From contig JAHCAO010000005.1 in assembly GCA_019634835.1 (NCBI GenBank), positions 1 through 64,000 on the forward strand: DNA of 64,000 bases, in the 5' to 3' direction. A program made the position numbers and the translations under genes. This DNA is from Gammaproteobacteria bacterium. Its GTDB lineage: Bacteria; Pseudomonadota; Gammaproteobacteria; DSM-16500. Positions 46,901 through 54,760 of this stretch are shown here, one piece after another (the stretch's first letter is position 1; each line of letters starts with the position of its first letter). Below the pieces are notes generated by a model, which made no database searches, was not told the DNA's origin, and was given only the letters and a program-made list of their open reading frames with translations.

Positions 46901-49722
46901 AAAAAGAAGATGGTACTTACCAATATCAATCTATCATTCAAACCACACAAATCAATAGCAGCACCTTATCGATGACAGACCAGGGAGCAAACTATCATTT
47001 ACCTACGAATGAAATCGGGGATTTTCTTATTTCTATTATGGACTCAAATGGGATCGAACTAAGTAAATTCAAATACAATGTTGTTGGCCAAAGTCAATTA
47101 CCTTTGCCAAAAGATGCTGAACTCAATGTGAAAATAAATAAATCTGTTTTCCATGCAGGTGAAGACATAGAAATGCAAATCACCTCACCTTACACAGGCA
47201 CTGGTTTAATCACTATAGAAAGGGACAAAGTATATGCTTTCAAATGGATTAAAACCGATACCACATCATCAATGCAAAACATCCATATTCCTGAAGATTT
47301 TCGAGGCAATGGATATATCAATATTACCTTTGTCCGTGATTTAAATTCTCCTGAAATTTTCATGAGCCCGTTGAGTTATAGTATCGTACCGTTTGCCGTG
47401 ACCCATAAAGACCATGAAATTCAAATTGATTTGAACACTCCTACTTTAGCGCATCCTGGCGAACCCCTTTCTATTTCATACAAAACTGATAAACCCGGTA
47501 AAATAATAGTATTTGCTATTGATGAAGGAATATTGCAAGTCACAAAATATCAGACACCCAATCCACTCAAATTTTTCTTTGAAAAGCATGCTCTGGAAGT
47601 AAATACCTTGCAAATCGTCGATCAAATATTGCCAAAGTTCATTGCTGAACGAGAACTTTCTGCTGTCGGTGGTGATGCTGGTGAAGCTGCACTAAGAAAA
47701 AACCTCAATCCATTTAAACGTAAGACAGATGCCCCTGTCGTATATTGGTCTGGTATGATGGATACCGATGCCACACCACGTCAGTTGACATATCAAATAC
47801 CCGATTACTTCAACGGCACACTACGCATTATGGCTGTTGCTGTTGCAAGCGACGCTGTTGGTTCTATAGGAAAATATACCGAAGTCCGTGGTAATTTCGT
47901 TATCAATCCTAATGTCCCAACCTTTATTGCGCCTGGAGATGAATTCGATATCACTGCAAGTATAGCGAATAACATAAAAAATTCTGGTACCGATGCTAAG
48001 ATATTCGTTGATCTCAATGCATCACCACCATTAGAAATTATCAATGGGCTCAAGCAAACACTGAATATTCCGGAAGGACAAGAACGCAACGTACGCTATA
48101 AAATACGTACAAAATCTAAGCTCGGCTCTGCTAACTTAACATTTGTTGCTACGCTTGGTGATAAATCTAGTAGCATGTCATCCACTTTAAGTGTACGTCC
48201 ACCTATGCCTTTCTCAACCTCCATCACCAGCGGCTATACAAATGATGCTAAGAAACTGCTGTTATTAGACCGTATACTTTATCCCGAATATCGGAGTGTA
48301 GAAGCAGTTGCATCACGCAGTCCACTAATTTTGGCCATTGGATTGCAAACTTATTTGAATGATTATCCCCATGGATGTGTAGAACAGCTAGTCAGTAAAG
48401 CATTTCCATGGCTGGTTATGGCTAATCAACCTTGGTTCGCTAACGATAAAAAATCTATCAATGAAAAAATTCAACAAACCATTCAAATGTTGAGCCAACG
48501 TCAAATGTCCAATGGTGCATTCAATTATTGGCCAGAGATAGGCACATCACAAAGTAATGACTTTTCTTCTGTCTATGCAATGCATTTCTTAACTGAAGCT
48601 AAACAACAAGGATACAATGTTCCTAGTGATGTATTTTCTGCTGGCATAAGCTATCTTCGAGAATTATCCACTCAATCCATCTCCAATATTGAGCAAGCCC
48701 GTACTCACGTTTATGCAATTTATATATTGACAAGAAATGAAATTGTCACAACAAATTACCTAACCAACCTGCAACTAACGTTAGATAAAAACCCAGGCTA
48801 TCACTGGCATAATGACATCATCAGTGCTTACATAGCTGCAACATATCAAATGTTGAAAAGCTCTGCCGAAGCTGAAAAAATTATTGCTTATTATAAACCC
48901 CTTCATAAAAATCAAATGGTAAATTCTGATTTCTTTAATCAGAATACTGCTAATGCACAATATCTTTATCTCATTGCGCGTCACTTTCCCAATAGGTTAC
49001 AACAATTAGATACCAACTTGATTACATCACTAACAGAAACACTAAATAATGAATCGATTAGCACGATATTAGCGGGATATTCAAGCTTAGCGTTAGCATC
49101 GTATGGTGCTTATTTTACATCACATCATGCCCAGGATATTTTTATTTCTGAGCAAGCTGAGAGTAATAAAGAATATCAATTCACGTCAACAGAAGGATTT
49201 TATAAAAAAGCACAGCTAAATCTACAAGCAAATAAAGTCATCTTTAATAATCCAGGGAAAAATGGTTTCTTTTATCAATTAACTCAACGTGGATTTGATC
49301 AAAACTTACCAAAAGCAATTATCAAACAAGGAATTGAAATTTTCCGTGAATACCGAGACATGGAAAATAATGCTACGCACAAGATCCATCTTGGTGACGA
49401 AATTATTGTGCATATTCGCGCCCGCTCTACTGATAATCAATACCATAATAATATTGCACTGGTAGATTTGTTGCCTGGCGGCTTCGAAGTAATGCGTGAT
49501 TCCATCACTTTATCGAATATGGACTATATTGATGCAAGAGAAGACCGGGTTATTTTCTTTGGTAGTATAGGCCCAGATTCCAAAGAGATAATTTATCGCA
49601 TTAAAGCTACCAATATTGGGAATTTTGTCGTTCCTCCTATCTTTGGCACAGCAATGTATAATCCAATGATTAAATTCACAGGAATAGCAGAAAATATCAG
49701 CGTTATCGATGCTTCCAAATAA
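43957..49722 (+). CDS. Bacterial alpha-2-macroglobulin (YfhM type)
   Basis: The 1,921-residue protein has an N-terminal membrane anchor near residues 45-70 (FWAGIACTIAFFCIVFYGYY), a series of MG immunoglobulin-like domains, a bait region, and the thioester site YPHGCVEQLV with Cys1474 and Gln1477 (CVEQ instead of the commoner CLEQ). The alpha-alpha barrel thioester domain and receptor-binding-like domain (HKIHLGDEIIVHIRARSTDN) complete it. These proteins trap attacking proteases in the periplasm and are paired with PbpC, suggesting defence plus wall repair. Divergent from pbpC, with element B3 between. Confidence 0.92.
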   Translation: MPMNFFSKLSTFLTTIFSLLFGKLSWDTPPWIHYLHTQASVKPRKFWAGIACTIAFFCIVFYGYYWYQSLPQPEQTIAKITPPKLTSVSKILTPDNLTIDFGIPSGKEWINQSVSPLSLVGKEVVKGITIIPKIEGKWRWDTDSHLVFSPNTDWPAGQTYTIKFANDFFTAGTQMANWSYSFSTQPFEAAISEFKFYQDPLNPQLRQAIATIYFTFPVDASSLERKTTLAWQTLKHGKPDFSAKHFNFTLTYDEHKRTAYLRSEPLSLPKMERYLELILDKDITPITGPAKTKEIIKAQVLVPDAGSYFKVTHVTTNIVRNQQDRPEQILMLETTLGVTEAQLNKSIQAYLLPKDYPATSTESAKPNYQWKDPGEVTENILTMSKPLDLQAIPTDRDFSTLHSYQYHATTPTYLYLKINKGTSSFGGFTLANDYTAILKVPAYPQEISLLHKGALLALGTEEKLSVLVRGLSAVKFDIARVLPDDINHLITQTNGDFSHPYFINYSFNRDNISEVFSRIQLFDTADLAKEQYTALDLSKYLATKPGGPLGLFLLQARGWDTVKNLPLDAQTNRLILITDLGMIVKDNVDGTHDIFVQSITNGIPVGNAVVSILGKNGIPILTHVTDAQGHTTFPTFKDFTNEREPTVYIAHKGNDVSFIPYNRFDRQLNYSRFDVGGLTTYSENQTALTAYLFSDRGIYRPGETAHIGMIVKQPYILPQPQGLPLEATVIDPRGVTVDDVKMTLNDSGYLTLDFQSNPTSPTGQYLIYLYIVKDNHPSSLIGSTSIQVAEFLPDRMRMTAHLSQEQARGWISPSELKGIVGLQNLYGTPAINHRVSAKILLTPHAVTFREFPDYIFMDPLLNPKSPPKVFTDNLTETRTNDQGKAEFDLKLNRFENATYQLTFFTEGFEAEGGRSVAAQTVALVSPLAYLVGYKPDGDLNYIKQNANRSVHFIAVNPQLQQQSLSNIKIQLFRQRPISTLVKKEDGTYQYQSIIQTTQINSSTLSMTDQGANYHLPTNEIGDFLISIMDSNGIELSKFKYNVVGQSQLPLPKDAELNVKINKSVFHAGEDIEMQITSPYTGTGLITIERDKVYAFKWIKTDTTSSMQNIHIPEDFRGNGYINITFVRDLNSPEIFMSPLSYSIVPFAVTHKDHEIQIDLNTPTLAHPGEPLSISYKTDKPGKIIVFAIDEGILQVTKYQTPNPLKFFFEKHALEVNTLQIVDQILPKFIAERELSAVGGDAGEAALRKNLNPFKRKTDAPVVYWSGMMDTDATPRQLTYQIPDYFNGTLRIMAVAVASDAVGSIGKYTEVRGNFVINPNVPTFIAPGDEFDITASIANNIKNSGTDAKIFVDLNASPPLEIINGLKQTLNIPEGQERNVRYKIRTKSKLGSANLTFVATLGDKSSSMSSTLSVRPPMPFSTSITSGYTNDAKKLLLLDRILYPEYRSVEAVASRSPLILAIGLQTYLNDYPHGCVEQLVSKAFPWLVMANQPWFANDKKSINEKIQQTIQMLSQRQMSNGAFNYWPEIGTSQSNDFSSVYAMHFLTEAKQQGYNVPSDVFSAGISYLRELSTQSISNIEQARTHVYAIYILTRNEIVTTNYLTNLQLTLDKNPGYHWHNDIISAYIAATYQMLKSSAEAEKIIAYYKPLHKNQMVNSDFFNQNTANAQYLYLIARHFPNRLQQLDTNLITSLTETLNNESISTILAGYSSLALASYGAYFTSHHAQDIFISEQAESNKEYQFTSTEGFYKKAQLNLQANKVIFNNPGKNGFFYQLTQRGFDQNLPKAIIKQGIEIFREYRDMENNATHKIHLGDEIIVHIRARSTDNQYHNNIALVDLLPGGFEVMRDSITLSNMDYIDAREDRVIFFGSIGPDSKEIIYRIKATNIGNFVVPPIFGTAMYNPMIKFTGIAENISVIDASK

Positions 49723-49865
49723 TATCTATCCCAAAATGGAGATGGAGGAAGTAAAATTTTCAACTGCCGTTTTTTAGGATTCGATGGCTACTCCCGTAAA
49801 CGATTTCCTAGGATCATATATTGCCACGATATCTTCAGCTTATATTTACTATTCAGATTAGATTC

Positions 49866-50357
49866 TTACTTTTTATATAACTTATGCCGCTTATGCCATG
49901 CTTCTATGGATTCTTCAGGATAGGTTACAAAATAAATTTCATGCTTGCCCTTAGGAATATCACACCAATTTGCAGCATAATCTAACATGAGATGAACACG
50001 TTCAGGAGGAAGAGGTAACGGCGTATCAATAGCAGATGCAAAAGGATGAACTAACTCTGGCCAATCTGGATCCGATATCCATAAACAACTAGCGCAATGC
50101 GAGCAAAAATGTCGGCGACCTGTACTTCGCTTAGGCTTATTTTGTTTAGTCTTCCCTAAGATAGCTCGATAAATTTTCACATGTTTCATTCCCTTTACTT
50201 TTAAGGTATCAGCTTGCCCCATAATATTAATCGCATAACCACCACCTCCTGCTGTTTTACGGCAAATGGAACAATAGCAATACATAAAAGGATAAGGAGT
50301 GTAAGATTCAACTTCAAATTGGACTGATTTGCAATGACAAGATCCTTTTAACTTCAT
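49866..50357 (-). CDS. GFA/CENP-V family zinc-binding protein
   Basis: The start at 50357 (MKLKGSCHCKSVQFEVES) has GGAGAGAATATA upstream; the frame is open 11 codons further. The 163-residue protein has the zinc-cysteine pattern of glutathione-dependent formaldehyde-activating (GFA) proteins: GSCHCKSV, MYCYCSICRKTAGGGGYAI and HFCSHCASCLW. Few members are proven to act on formaldehyde; a general glutathione or small-thiol adduct role is likely. The C-terminal 70 residues (GKHEIYFVTYPEESIEAWHK) are typical of this subgroup. Confidence 0.85.
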   Translation of the reverse strand: MKLKGSCHCKSVQFEVESYTPYPFMYCYCSICRKTAGGGGYAINIMGQADTLKVKGMKHVKIYRAILGKTKQNKPKRSTGRRHFCSHCASCLWISDPDWPELVHPFASAIDTPLPLPPERVHLMLDYAANWCDIPKGKHEIYFVTYPEESIEAWHKRHKLYKK

Positions 50358-50477
50358 TATATTCTCTCCACTCAAATGATAGACGAACATTTTACATAGT
50401 CATCTTATAATCAAATCCTGGAGATAAAAAGCTATAAGCCAAATATTGTCATTACACCATTATCAATAAGCCCTCAG

Positions 50478-50963
50478 TCAAAGCAATGATTTTTTTCTAA
50501 CATATAATGTTTTTACAACGGTTGCCACTACAACTCCATCTTGATTAATCAAATCCACTGATCGGTCAAAAATAAATTTTTCATTTTGATTTGCTTGATT
50601 GCGTATGCTGTGAATTTCTTCCTCAGAAAATTGAAAAATTGCTCGCAGAGTTCCTTTACCTGGTTTTTTGAATTCGATACAACTTGCTTTATCCCAAATG
50701 ATATAATCCTCACCTAAATTTTTAATCAGCATTAACATATAAAAAGGATCTGTCATTGCATACATGGATCCGCCAAAATGAGTACCGACATAATTTTTAT
50801 TGTACCATCTTAACTTCATGGACACTTCTATATAACGAAAATCTTTTGTCATTTTATTGATATGAATCCCAGTGCCCCAGTATGGGGGCCATAAATTAAT
50901 AAACATTCTAAGCATTCCAACTGGAAGCAAGTTTGGCCATCTTTGTGCATATTGGGATTTCAT
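50478..50963 (-). CDS. DUF4442 hotdog-fold thioesterase-like protein
   Basis: The start at 50963 (MKSQYAQRWPNLLPVGMLRM) is chosen over 51044 because the family starts near here. The 161-residue protein has the hotdog motif YNKNYVGTHFGGSMYAMTDP, where GTHFGGSMYA matches the acyl-CoA thioesterase helix, and DYIIWDKASCIEFKKPGKGT. It probably hydrolyses or binds acyl-CoA; substrate unknown. Monocistronic. Confidence 0.82.
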   Translation of the reverse strand: MKSQYAQRWPNLLPVGMLRMFINLWPPYWGTGIHINKMTKDFRYIEVSMKLRWYNKNYVGTHFGGSMYAMTDPFYMLMLIKNLGEDYIIWDKASCIEFKKPGKGTLRAIFQFSEEEIHSIRNQANQNEKFIFDRSVDLINQDGVVVATVVKTLYVRKKSLL

Positions 50964-51118
50964 ATCATTTTTCCTATCTACTATTGATGGTAGTGAAATA
51001 TTTCTTAATCGGAATACATTTGTGATAACTGAAGTTAAACCCAAGCAAGAATGTTAAACAGAATATTTAGTGGTTCCATTGATGTCATGGAGCAATCTTT
51101 ATAACATCTCTTTAAACC

Positions 51119-51293
51119 GTAAATGTTCGATGATAACTGTATTGGAGTCGGTCTGCTCCTTGTATTTTTTATATGAGGGAAAGTGGACAGGAGTCCACTT
51201 TAGCAAAAGTTGGAAGGAAAACATCTTTTGCGACCGAATATAAAAAATACAAGGAGCAGACCGACTCCAATACAGTTATCACCGAACATTTAC
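51119..51293. repeat. Family A palindromic element, copy A2
   Basis: The left arm runs GTAAATGTTCGATGATAACT, GTATTGGAGTCGGTCTGCTC, CTTGTATTTTTTATA; the right arm is its reverse complement with one mismatch. Core on this strand: AGTGGACAGGAGTCCACTT (perfect hairpin, AGGA loop), then AGCAAAAG...CTTTTGC. The core is inverted relative to A1 and A3. It fills most of the 339-base gap between the DUF4442 gene and sodC; the rest of the gap holds the sodC promoter. Confidence 0.93.
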
Positions 51294-51383
51294 CTTTAAA
51301 TCTATAGAACTTGTTGATAGTGTATACTTTATAATTAATGAGTTAAGCTATTCAATTCACTCAACAATAAGGAAAATTATAAC

Positions 51384-51893
51384 ATGCACGGAAAAAAACT
51401 TTTATTTTTTTTCATTGCAGCATGCGCTGCATTAGGAATCAACTCTGCTTATGCCACTGTTACCATTCCTATGGTTTTATTTAGCAAAGAAGAAACGCCT
51501 CAAATAATCGGTACTATTACAGCAGAAGATTCATTTTGTGGCGTGTTGCTGACCCCAAATTTAACTCATCTGTCACCCGGCATTCATGGTTTTCATGTTC
51601 ATATTAATCCCTCATGCGATGATAAAGGTATAGCAGCCGGTGGACATTTAGACCCTGCAAATACTAACCAACATCATGGTCCTTATAACAAACAGGGTCA
51701 CTTAGGGGACTTACCTGTTTTGATTGTGAACCCAGATGGTACAGCAACCTTACCCACTTTAGCCCCACGATTTAAACTTTCACAAATGAAAGGCCACACT
51801 TTTATAATTCACGCTAATGGCGATAACTACTCCGATAAACCAGAAAAACTGGGTGGTGGTGGTGAGCGAATAGCCTGTGGAATCATTAAGTAG
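51384..51893 (+). CDS. sodC: Periplasmic copper/zinc superoxide dismutase
   Basis: A signal peptide (KKLLFFFIAACAALGINSAY) leads a 149-residue Cu/Zn SOD. Metal ligands lie in GIHGFHVHINPSCDD (His, His), AAGGHLDPANTNQHHGPYNK (His) and GHLGDLPVLIVNPDG (His, Asp), and HTFIIHANGDNYSDKP (His); disulfide cysteines in PSCDD and RIACGIIK. It removes superoxide in the periplasm, a defence in intracellular bacteria. AAGGAAAATTATA precedes the ATG. Family A elements flank it on both sides in opposite orientation. Confidence 0.95.
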   Translation: MHGKKLLFFFIAACAALGINSAYATVTIPMVLFSKEETPQIIGTITAEDSFCGVLLTPNLTHLSPGIHGFHVHINPSCDDKGIAAGGHLDPANTNQHHGPYNKQGHLGDLPVLIVNPDGTATLPTLAPRFKLSQMKGHTFIIHANGDNYSDKPEKLGGGGERIACGIIK

Positions 51894-51902
51894 AATTCGG
51901 CT

Positions 51903-52077
51903 GGTAAATGTTCGGTGATAGCGGTATCTGAGCGGGCCAGCCCTTTTTATTTTTATATTCGGTCGCAAAAGACGTTTCCCTTCCGGCTTTTGCTAAAGTG
52001 GACTCCTGTCCACTTTCCCTCATATAAAAATAAAAAGGGCTGGCCCGCTCAGATACCGCTATCACCGAACATTTACC
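51903..52077. repeat. Family A palindromic element, copy A3
   Basis: Left arm GGTAAATGTTCGGTGATAGC, GGTATCTGAGCGGGCCAGCC, CTTTTTATTTTTATA is mirrored perfectly by the right arm ending ATCACCGAACATTTACC. Core: TTCGGTCGCAAAAGACG, then CTTTTGC, then AGTGGACTCCTGTCCACTTT (hairpin read as AGGA loop on the other strand). It starts ten bases after the sodC stop. Its outer 17 bases match A2, its middle arm matches A1. Confidence 0.95.
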
Positions 52078-52102
52078 GGCCACCAGCAGCAAGTTTAGGT
52101 AA

Positions 52103-52798
52103 TTAAAAATTAGCGATCCATTCTGGTATATATTGATTAGCAGAGCGTAGTTCATACCTATGCTCTCGCCAATCAGGATCATGTACTGCAACCAATTCCC
52201 AAAATTTATTTGAATGATTCAAAAATCTAGTATGACAAAGCTCGTGTATCATGACATGACGAACAAGGTGGTAAGGTAGAAATATTAATTTATAATTTAA
52301 GCTAATCGATTTTTTTGCTGTACAACTGCCCCACAATGTTTTTTGACCACGAACGGTAAGGCTTTCAAAGTCTAACTGGGTAGACTTACTCAATAGGACC
52401 AATTGTGAATGAAGATAATGCTTTGATTGCTTCTTTATCCAAACATTTAGTTTAGCGCTACAACTACTACTATCATGTATTCTGTTACCAACTAACACAA
52501 TTTCATAGTGAGGACGCACAATCATTTCAAATTTAGCATGACAGGCCACGTAATGAATCTTCCATGATTCATTAGTCGCATTAAACTTGATACTATCAGG
52601 AAAAACATTAGATTCAGTTAATGACAATTTAGAAAGTTGTTCAATTATCCATGATTTATTTTCTTCTAAAATAGACGGGACATTTTTCAAGTTAAATCGA
52701 AGTGGTAAGGTAATTTCTAACTCATGATGATTCGCCCTTAGTTTTACATGTTTTGCACGTCTATGTCTTTTAATTTTATACTGGGGCGGCCATACCAT
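52103..52798 (-). CDS. YgjP-like M48-type metal-dependent hydrolase
   Basis: I start at 52798 (MVWPPQYKIKRHRRAKHVKL), the typical beginning of the family; the frame is open 16 codons further, overlapping the next gene upstream. The 231-residue protein has SLTVRGQKTLWGSCTAKKSI and the zinc site VRHVMIHELCHTRFLNHSNK (HELCH) with the downstream VAVHDPDWREHRYEL. These DUF45/YgjP proteins are WLM/M48-like metallopeptidases of unknown substrate. It lies just after A3, possibly convergent with sodC. Confidence 0.85.
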   Translation of the reverse strand: MVWPPQYKIKRHRRAKHVKLRANHHELEITLPLRFNLKNVPSILEENKSWIIEQLSKLSLTESNVFPDSIKFNATNESWKIHYVACHAKFEMIVRPHYEIVLVGNRIHDSSSCSAKLNVWIKKQSKHYLHSQLVLLSKSTQLDFESLTVRGQKTLWGSCTAKKSISLNYKLIFLPYHLVRHVMIHELCHTRFLNHSNKFWELVAVHDPDWREHRYELRSANQYIPEWIANF

Positions 52799-52817
52799 AG
52801 TGGTTAAATGCCATAAA

Positions 52818-53108
52818 TTATGATGATATATTTTGTGGCGGGACAAAAACCGATGCCCTCTTACTCGCTACTAATTGCGAAATCTCAACAACACGCGGCT
52901 CAATAGTAGGCATGCGATCCACAAAATGGTAAGTCATAGCAAGTAGAATATTACTTCCTGTCTTTTGAAAAAAAAATGGAAAAATGGCATGAATTAAACA
53001 TGCTAAGCCTCCAAGAACCATATTGAAGCCAAAATAACTAGCAAACTTCATATGTTCGAAGTAAGTTTCTCCTATGCTATGCGGATGTTTAGTAAAAATA
53101 TTTTTCAT
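52818..53108 (-). CDS. DUF6356-like small membrane protein
   Basis: The start at 53108 (MKNIFTKHPHSIGETYFEHM) has AGGAAG 6 bases upstream. The 96-residue protein has the family opening HPHSIGETYFEHMKFASYFG and one or two membrane segments (FGFNMVLGGLACLIHAIFPF). I recall such a family of short proteobacterial proteins; function unknown. The tail (ASKRASVFVPPQNISS) is polar. Probably co-transcribed with the YgjP-like gene, 19 bases downstream. Confidence 0.7.
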   Translation of the reverse strand: MKNIFTKHPHSIGETYFEHMKFASYFGFNMVLGGLACLIHAIFPFFFQKTGSNILLAMTYHFVDRMPTIEPRVVEISQLVASKRASVFVPPQNISS

Positions 53109-53231
53109 ATACGTCTTCCTAACGAAATAAACTGGGTGAATGGCTCGTACCATCGTCTCATGGCATCTTTAGCGCTAATATTAAATCATTCTATTGACAT
53201 TTTGCACTGCTAAGATTAACTTTTACCCTGA

Positions 53232-53568
53232 TTATCTTCAGGGCAGGGTGAAATTCCCTACCGGCGGTAATCTTACTATGATGAGTGCATGACGAGTTTT
53301 TTGCAGTGAGAGGAGGAGGATATTTTGTATGAACAATTAACAAGCAGACAGGAGTCTGCAAGAGCAAAACCCAATCACGGATGAGTGTGTTTTACGGTTA
53401 ATTGTGAAGAAAAAATACTCTCCTCCTCTCACTGCAAAAAACTCGTCATGCACCTGCTGTGATAATGTGTAGTAAGAAAGCCCGCAAGCGCTTTTCTAAG
53501 AAAAGAAAGTTAGCAGATTTGGTGAAAATCCAAAGCCGACGGTATAGTCCGGATGAAAGAAGAGAAAT
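53232..53568 (+). ncRNA. FMN riboswitch (RFN element) with an inserted palindrome
   Basis: All conserved RFN blocks are present: TTATCTTCAGGGCAGGGTGA, AATTCCCTACCGGCGGT, AAGCCCGCAAGCGC, GATTTGGTGAAAATCCAAAG, CCGACGGTATAGTCCGGATG and AAAGAAGAGA closing P1. The variable P3 stem is CTTACTA (53272-53278) with TAGTAAG (53470-53476); its loop holds the whole family B element B2 (53285-53453). Without B2 the element would be of ordinary length. It should bind FMN and repress the downstream rib operon. Confidence 0.97.
53285..53453. repeat. Family B palindromic element, copy B2, inside the FMN riboswitch
   Basis: The arms GTGCATGACGAGTTTTTTGC then AGTGAGAGGAGGAG and CTCCTCCTCTCACT then GCAAAAAACTCGTCATGCAC are perfectly complementary. 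Core: CAATTAAC...GTTAATTG, AAGCAGACAGGAGTCTGC (AGGA-loop hairpin) and GAGCAAAAC...GTTTTAC. The insertion only lengthens the P3 arm, so the aptamer core should still fold. Confidence 0.95.
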
Positions 53569-53650
53569 CAGTGAACGTGCTTCTACGATGCGTTGATGAT
53601 ATTTTCCGCATAGAATGAATTCAACTCATCATGTTCATTTGTCTTATCTA

Positions 53651-53683
53651 ATGCCCTGAAAATCCATGTGAAAACAAGGGCAT
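53651..53683 (+). promoter_or_regulatory. Hairpin over the ribD ribosome binding site
   Basis: ATGCCCT at 53651-53657 pairs with AGGGCAT at 53677-53683, three bases before the ribD ATG. The right side contains AAGGG, the only Shine-Dalgarno candidate. This looks like the expression platform of the FMN riboswitch acting on translation, as in other gammaproteobacterial RFN elements that sequester the ribosome site. Confidence 0.6.
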
Positions 53684-53686
53684 AAA

Positions 53687-54760
53687 ATGAGCGGCATCGA
53701 TCACGACAGCTATATGGCACACGCTTTACAATTAGCGCAACAAGGCCAGTACACGGTTTCTCCCAATCCTATGGTTGGCTGTGTTCTAGTAAAAAACGAC
53801 TGTACGATAGGAACAGGATTTCACCAGCGTGCAGGCGGTGCTCATGCCGAAATCATGGCTTTAGAACAAGCCGCTTCAGACGCTCGTGGCGCGACTGCTT
53901 ATATCACACTAGAACCATGTTGCCATTTTGGACGAACTCCTCCCTGCACTAACGCACTCATTAATGCAGGCATTAAAAAAATATTTATAGCTTGCGCCGA
54001 TCCTAATCCCTTAATGTCAGGAAACAGTATAAAGCAGCTTCGTGCAGCAGGCATTGAAGTAATAATGGGGTCACATGAAGCCAGAGCAAAAAGGCTGAAT
54101 GAGATATTTTTTCATTATATTGTGCATAAACGACCTTTTGTTTTTGCGAAATGGGCAATGTCATTAGATGGAAAAACCTCCACACACAATAATGATAATA
54201 GAGACATTTCTTGTTCTGAATCGCAGATCTCATCACACCAACTCAGAAAGAAAGTGGACGCCATATTAATTGGTGCCAACACCGCCATCCGTGATAATCC
54301 ACTATTGACCGTCAGGCATCAATCGGATCTTATCATCAAACATCCTACACGCATTGTCTTGACTAATCGCGGTAATCTGCCCTTAAGCTTAAATATTTTT
54401 GACTCATCAATGCCAGGAAAAACCATTGTCGCAACAACAAATAAAGTTGATCCCATTTGGCTTACCTGCATAAGAAATAAAAACATTGATGTTATGCTGT
54501 TACCAAGCGATGAAAATAGCAACATTAATTTATCTTTATTGTTGGACGAATTAGGTCAAAGGGAAATCACTAGTTTATTAGTCGAAGGCGGTATGACAGT
54601 TCATCATAGTTTCTTTAATGAAAATTTAGTAAATAAGGTCCATGTCTACCTCGCACCCGTGATTATCGGTACATCAAAAGGTAAACTCCAACTTTCTAAC
54701 ATAGCAATATCTCGCATCAGTAAAGATTTTTACTTTACCGCAGATAATGAGGAACAATGA
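53687..54760 (+). CDS. ribD: Bifunctional diaminohydroxyphosphoribosylaminopyrimidine deaminase/reductase
   Basis: The 357-residue protein performs the second and third steps of riboflavin synthesis. The N-terminal deaminase has GGAHAEIMALEQA and TLEPCCHFGRTPPCTNALI (zinc His and two Cys); the C-terminal reductase starts RPFVFAKWAMSLDGKTS and contains LVEGGMTVHHSFF. First gene of the FMN-riboswitch operon; its stop overlaps the ribE start. Confidence 0.95.
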   Translation: MSGIDHDSYMAHALQLAQQGQYTVSPNPMVGCVLVKNDCTIGTGFHQRAGGAHAEIMALEQAASDARGATAYITLEPCCHFGRTPPCTNALINAGIKKIFIACADPNPLMSGNSIKQLRAAGIEVIMGSHEARAKRLNEIFFHYIVHKRPFVFAKWAMSLDGKTSTHNNDNRDISCSESQISSHQLRKKVDAILIGANTAIRDNPLLTVRHQSDLIIKHPTRIVLTNRGNLPLSLNIFDSSMPGKTIVATTNKVDPIWLTCIRNKNIDVMLLPSDENSNINLSLLLDELGQREITSLLVEGGMTVHHSFFNENLVNKVHVYLAPVIIGTSKGKLQLSNIAISRISKDFYFTADNEEQ

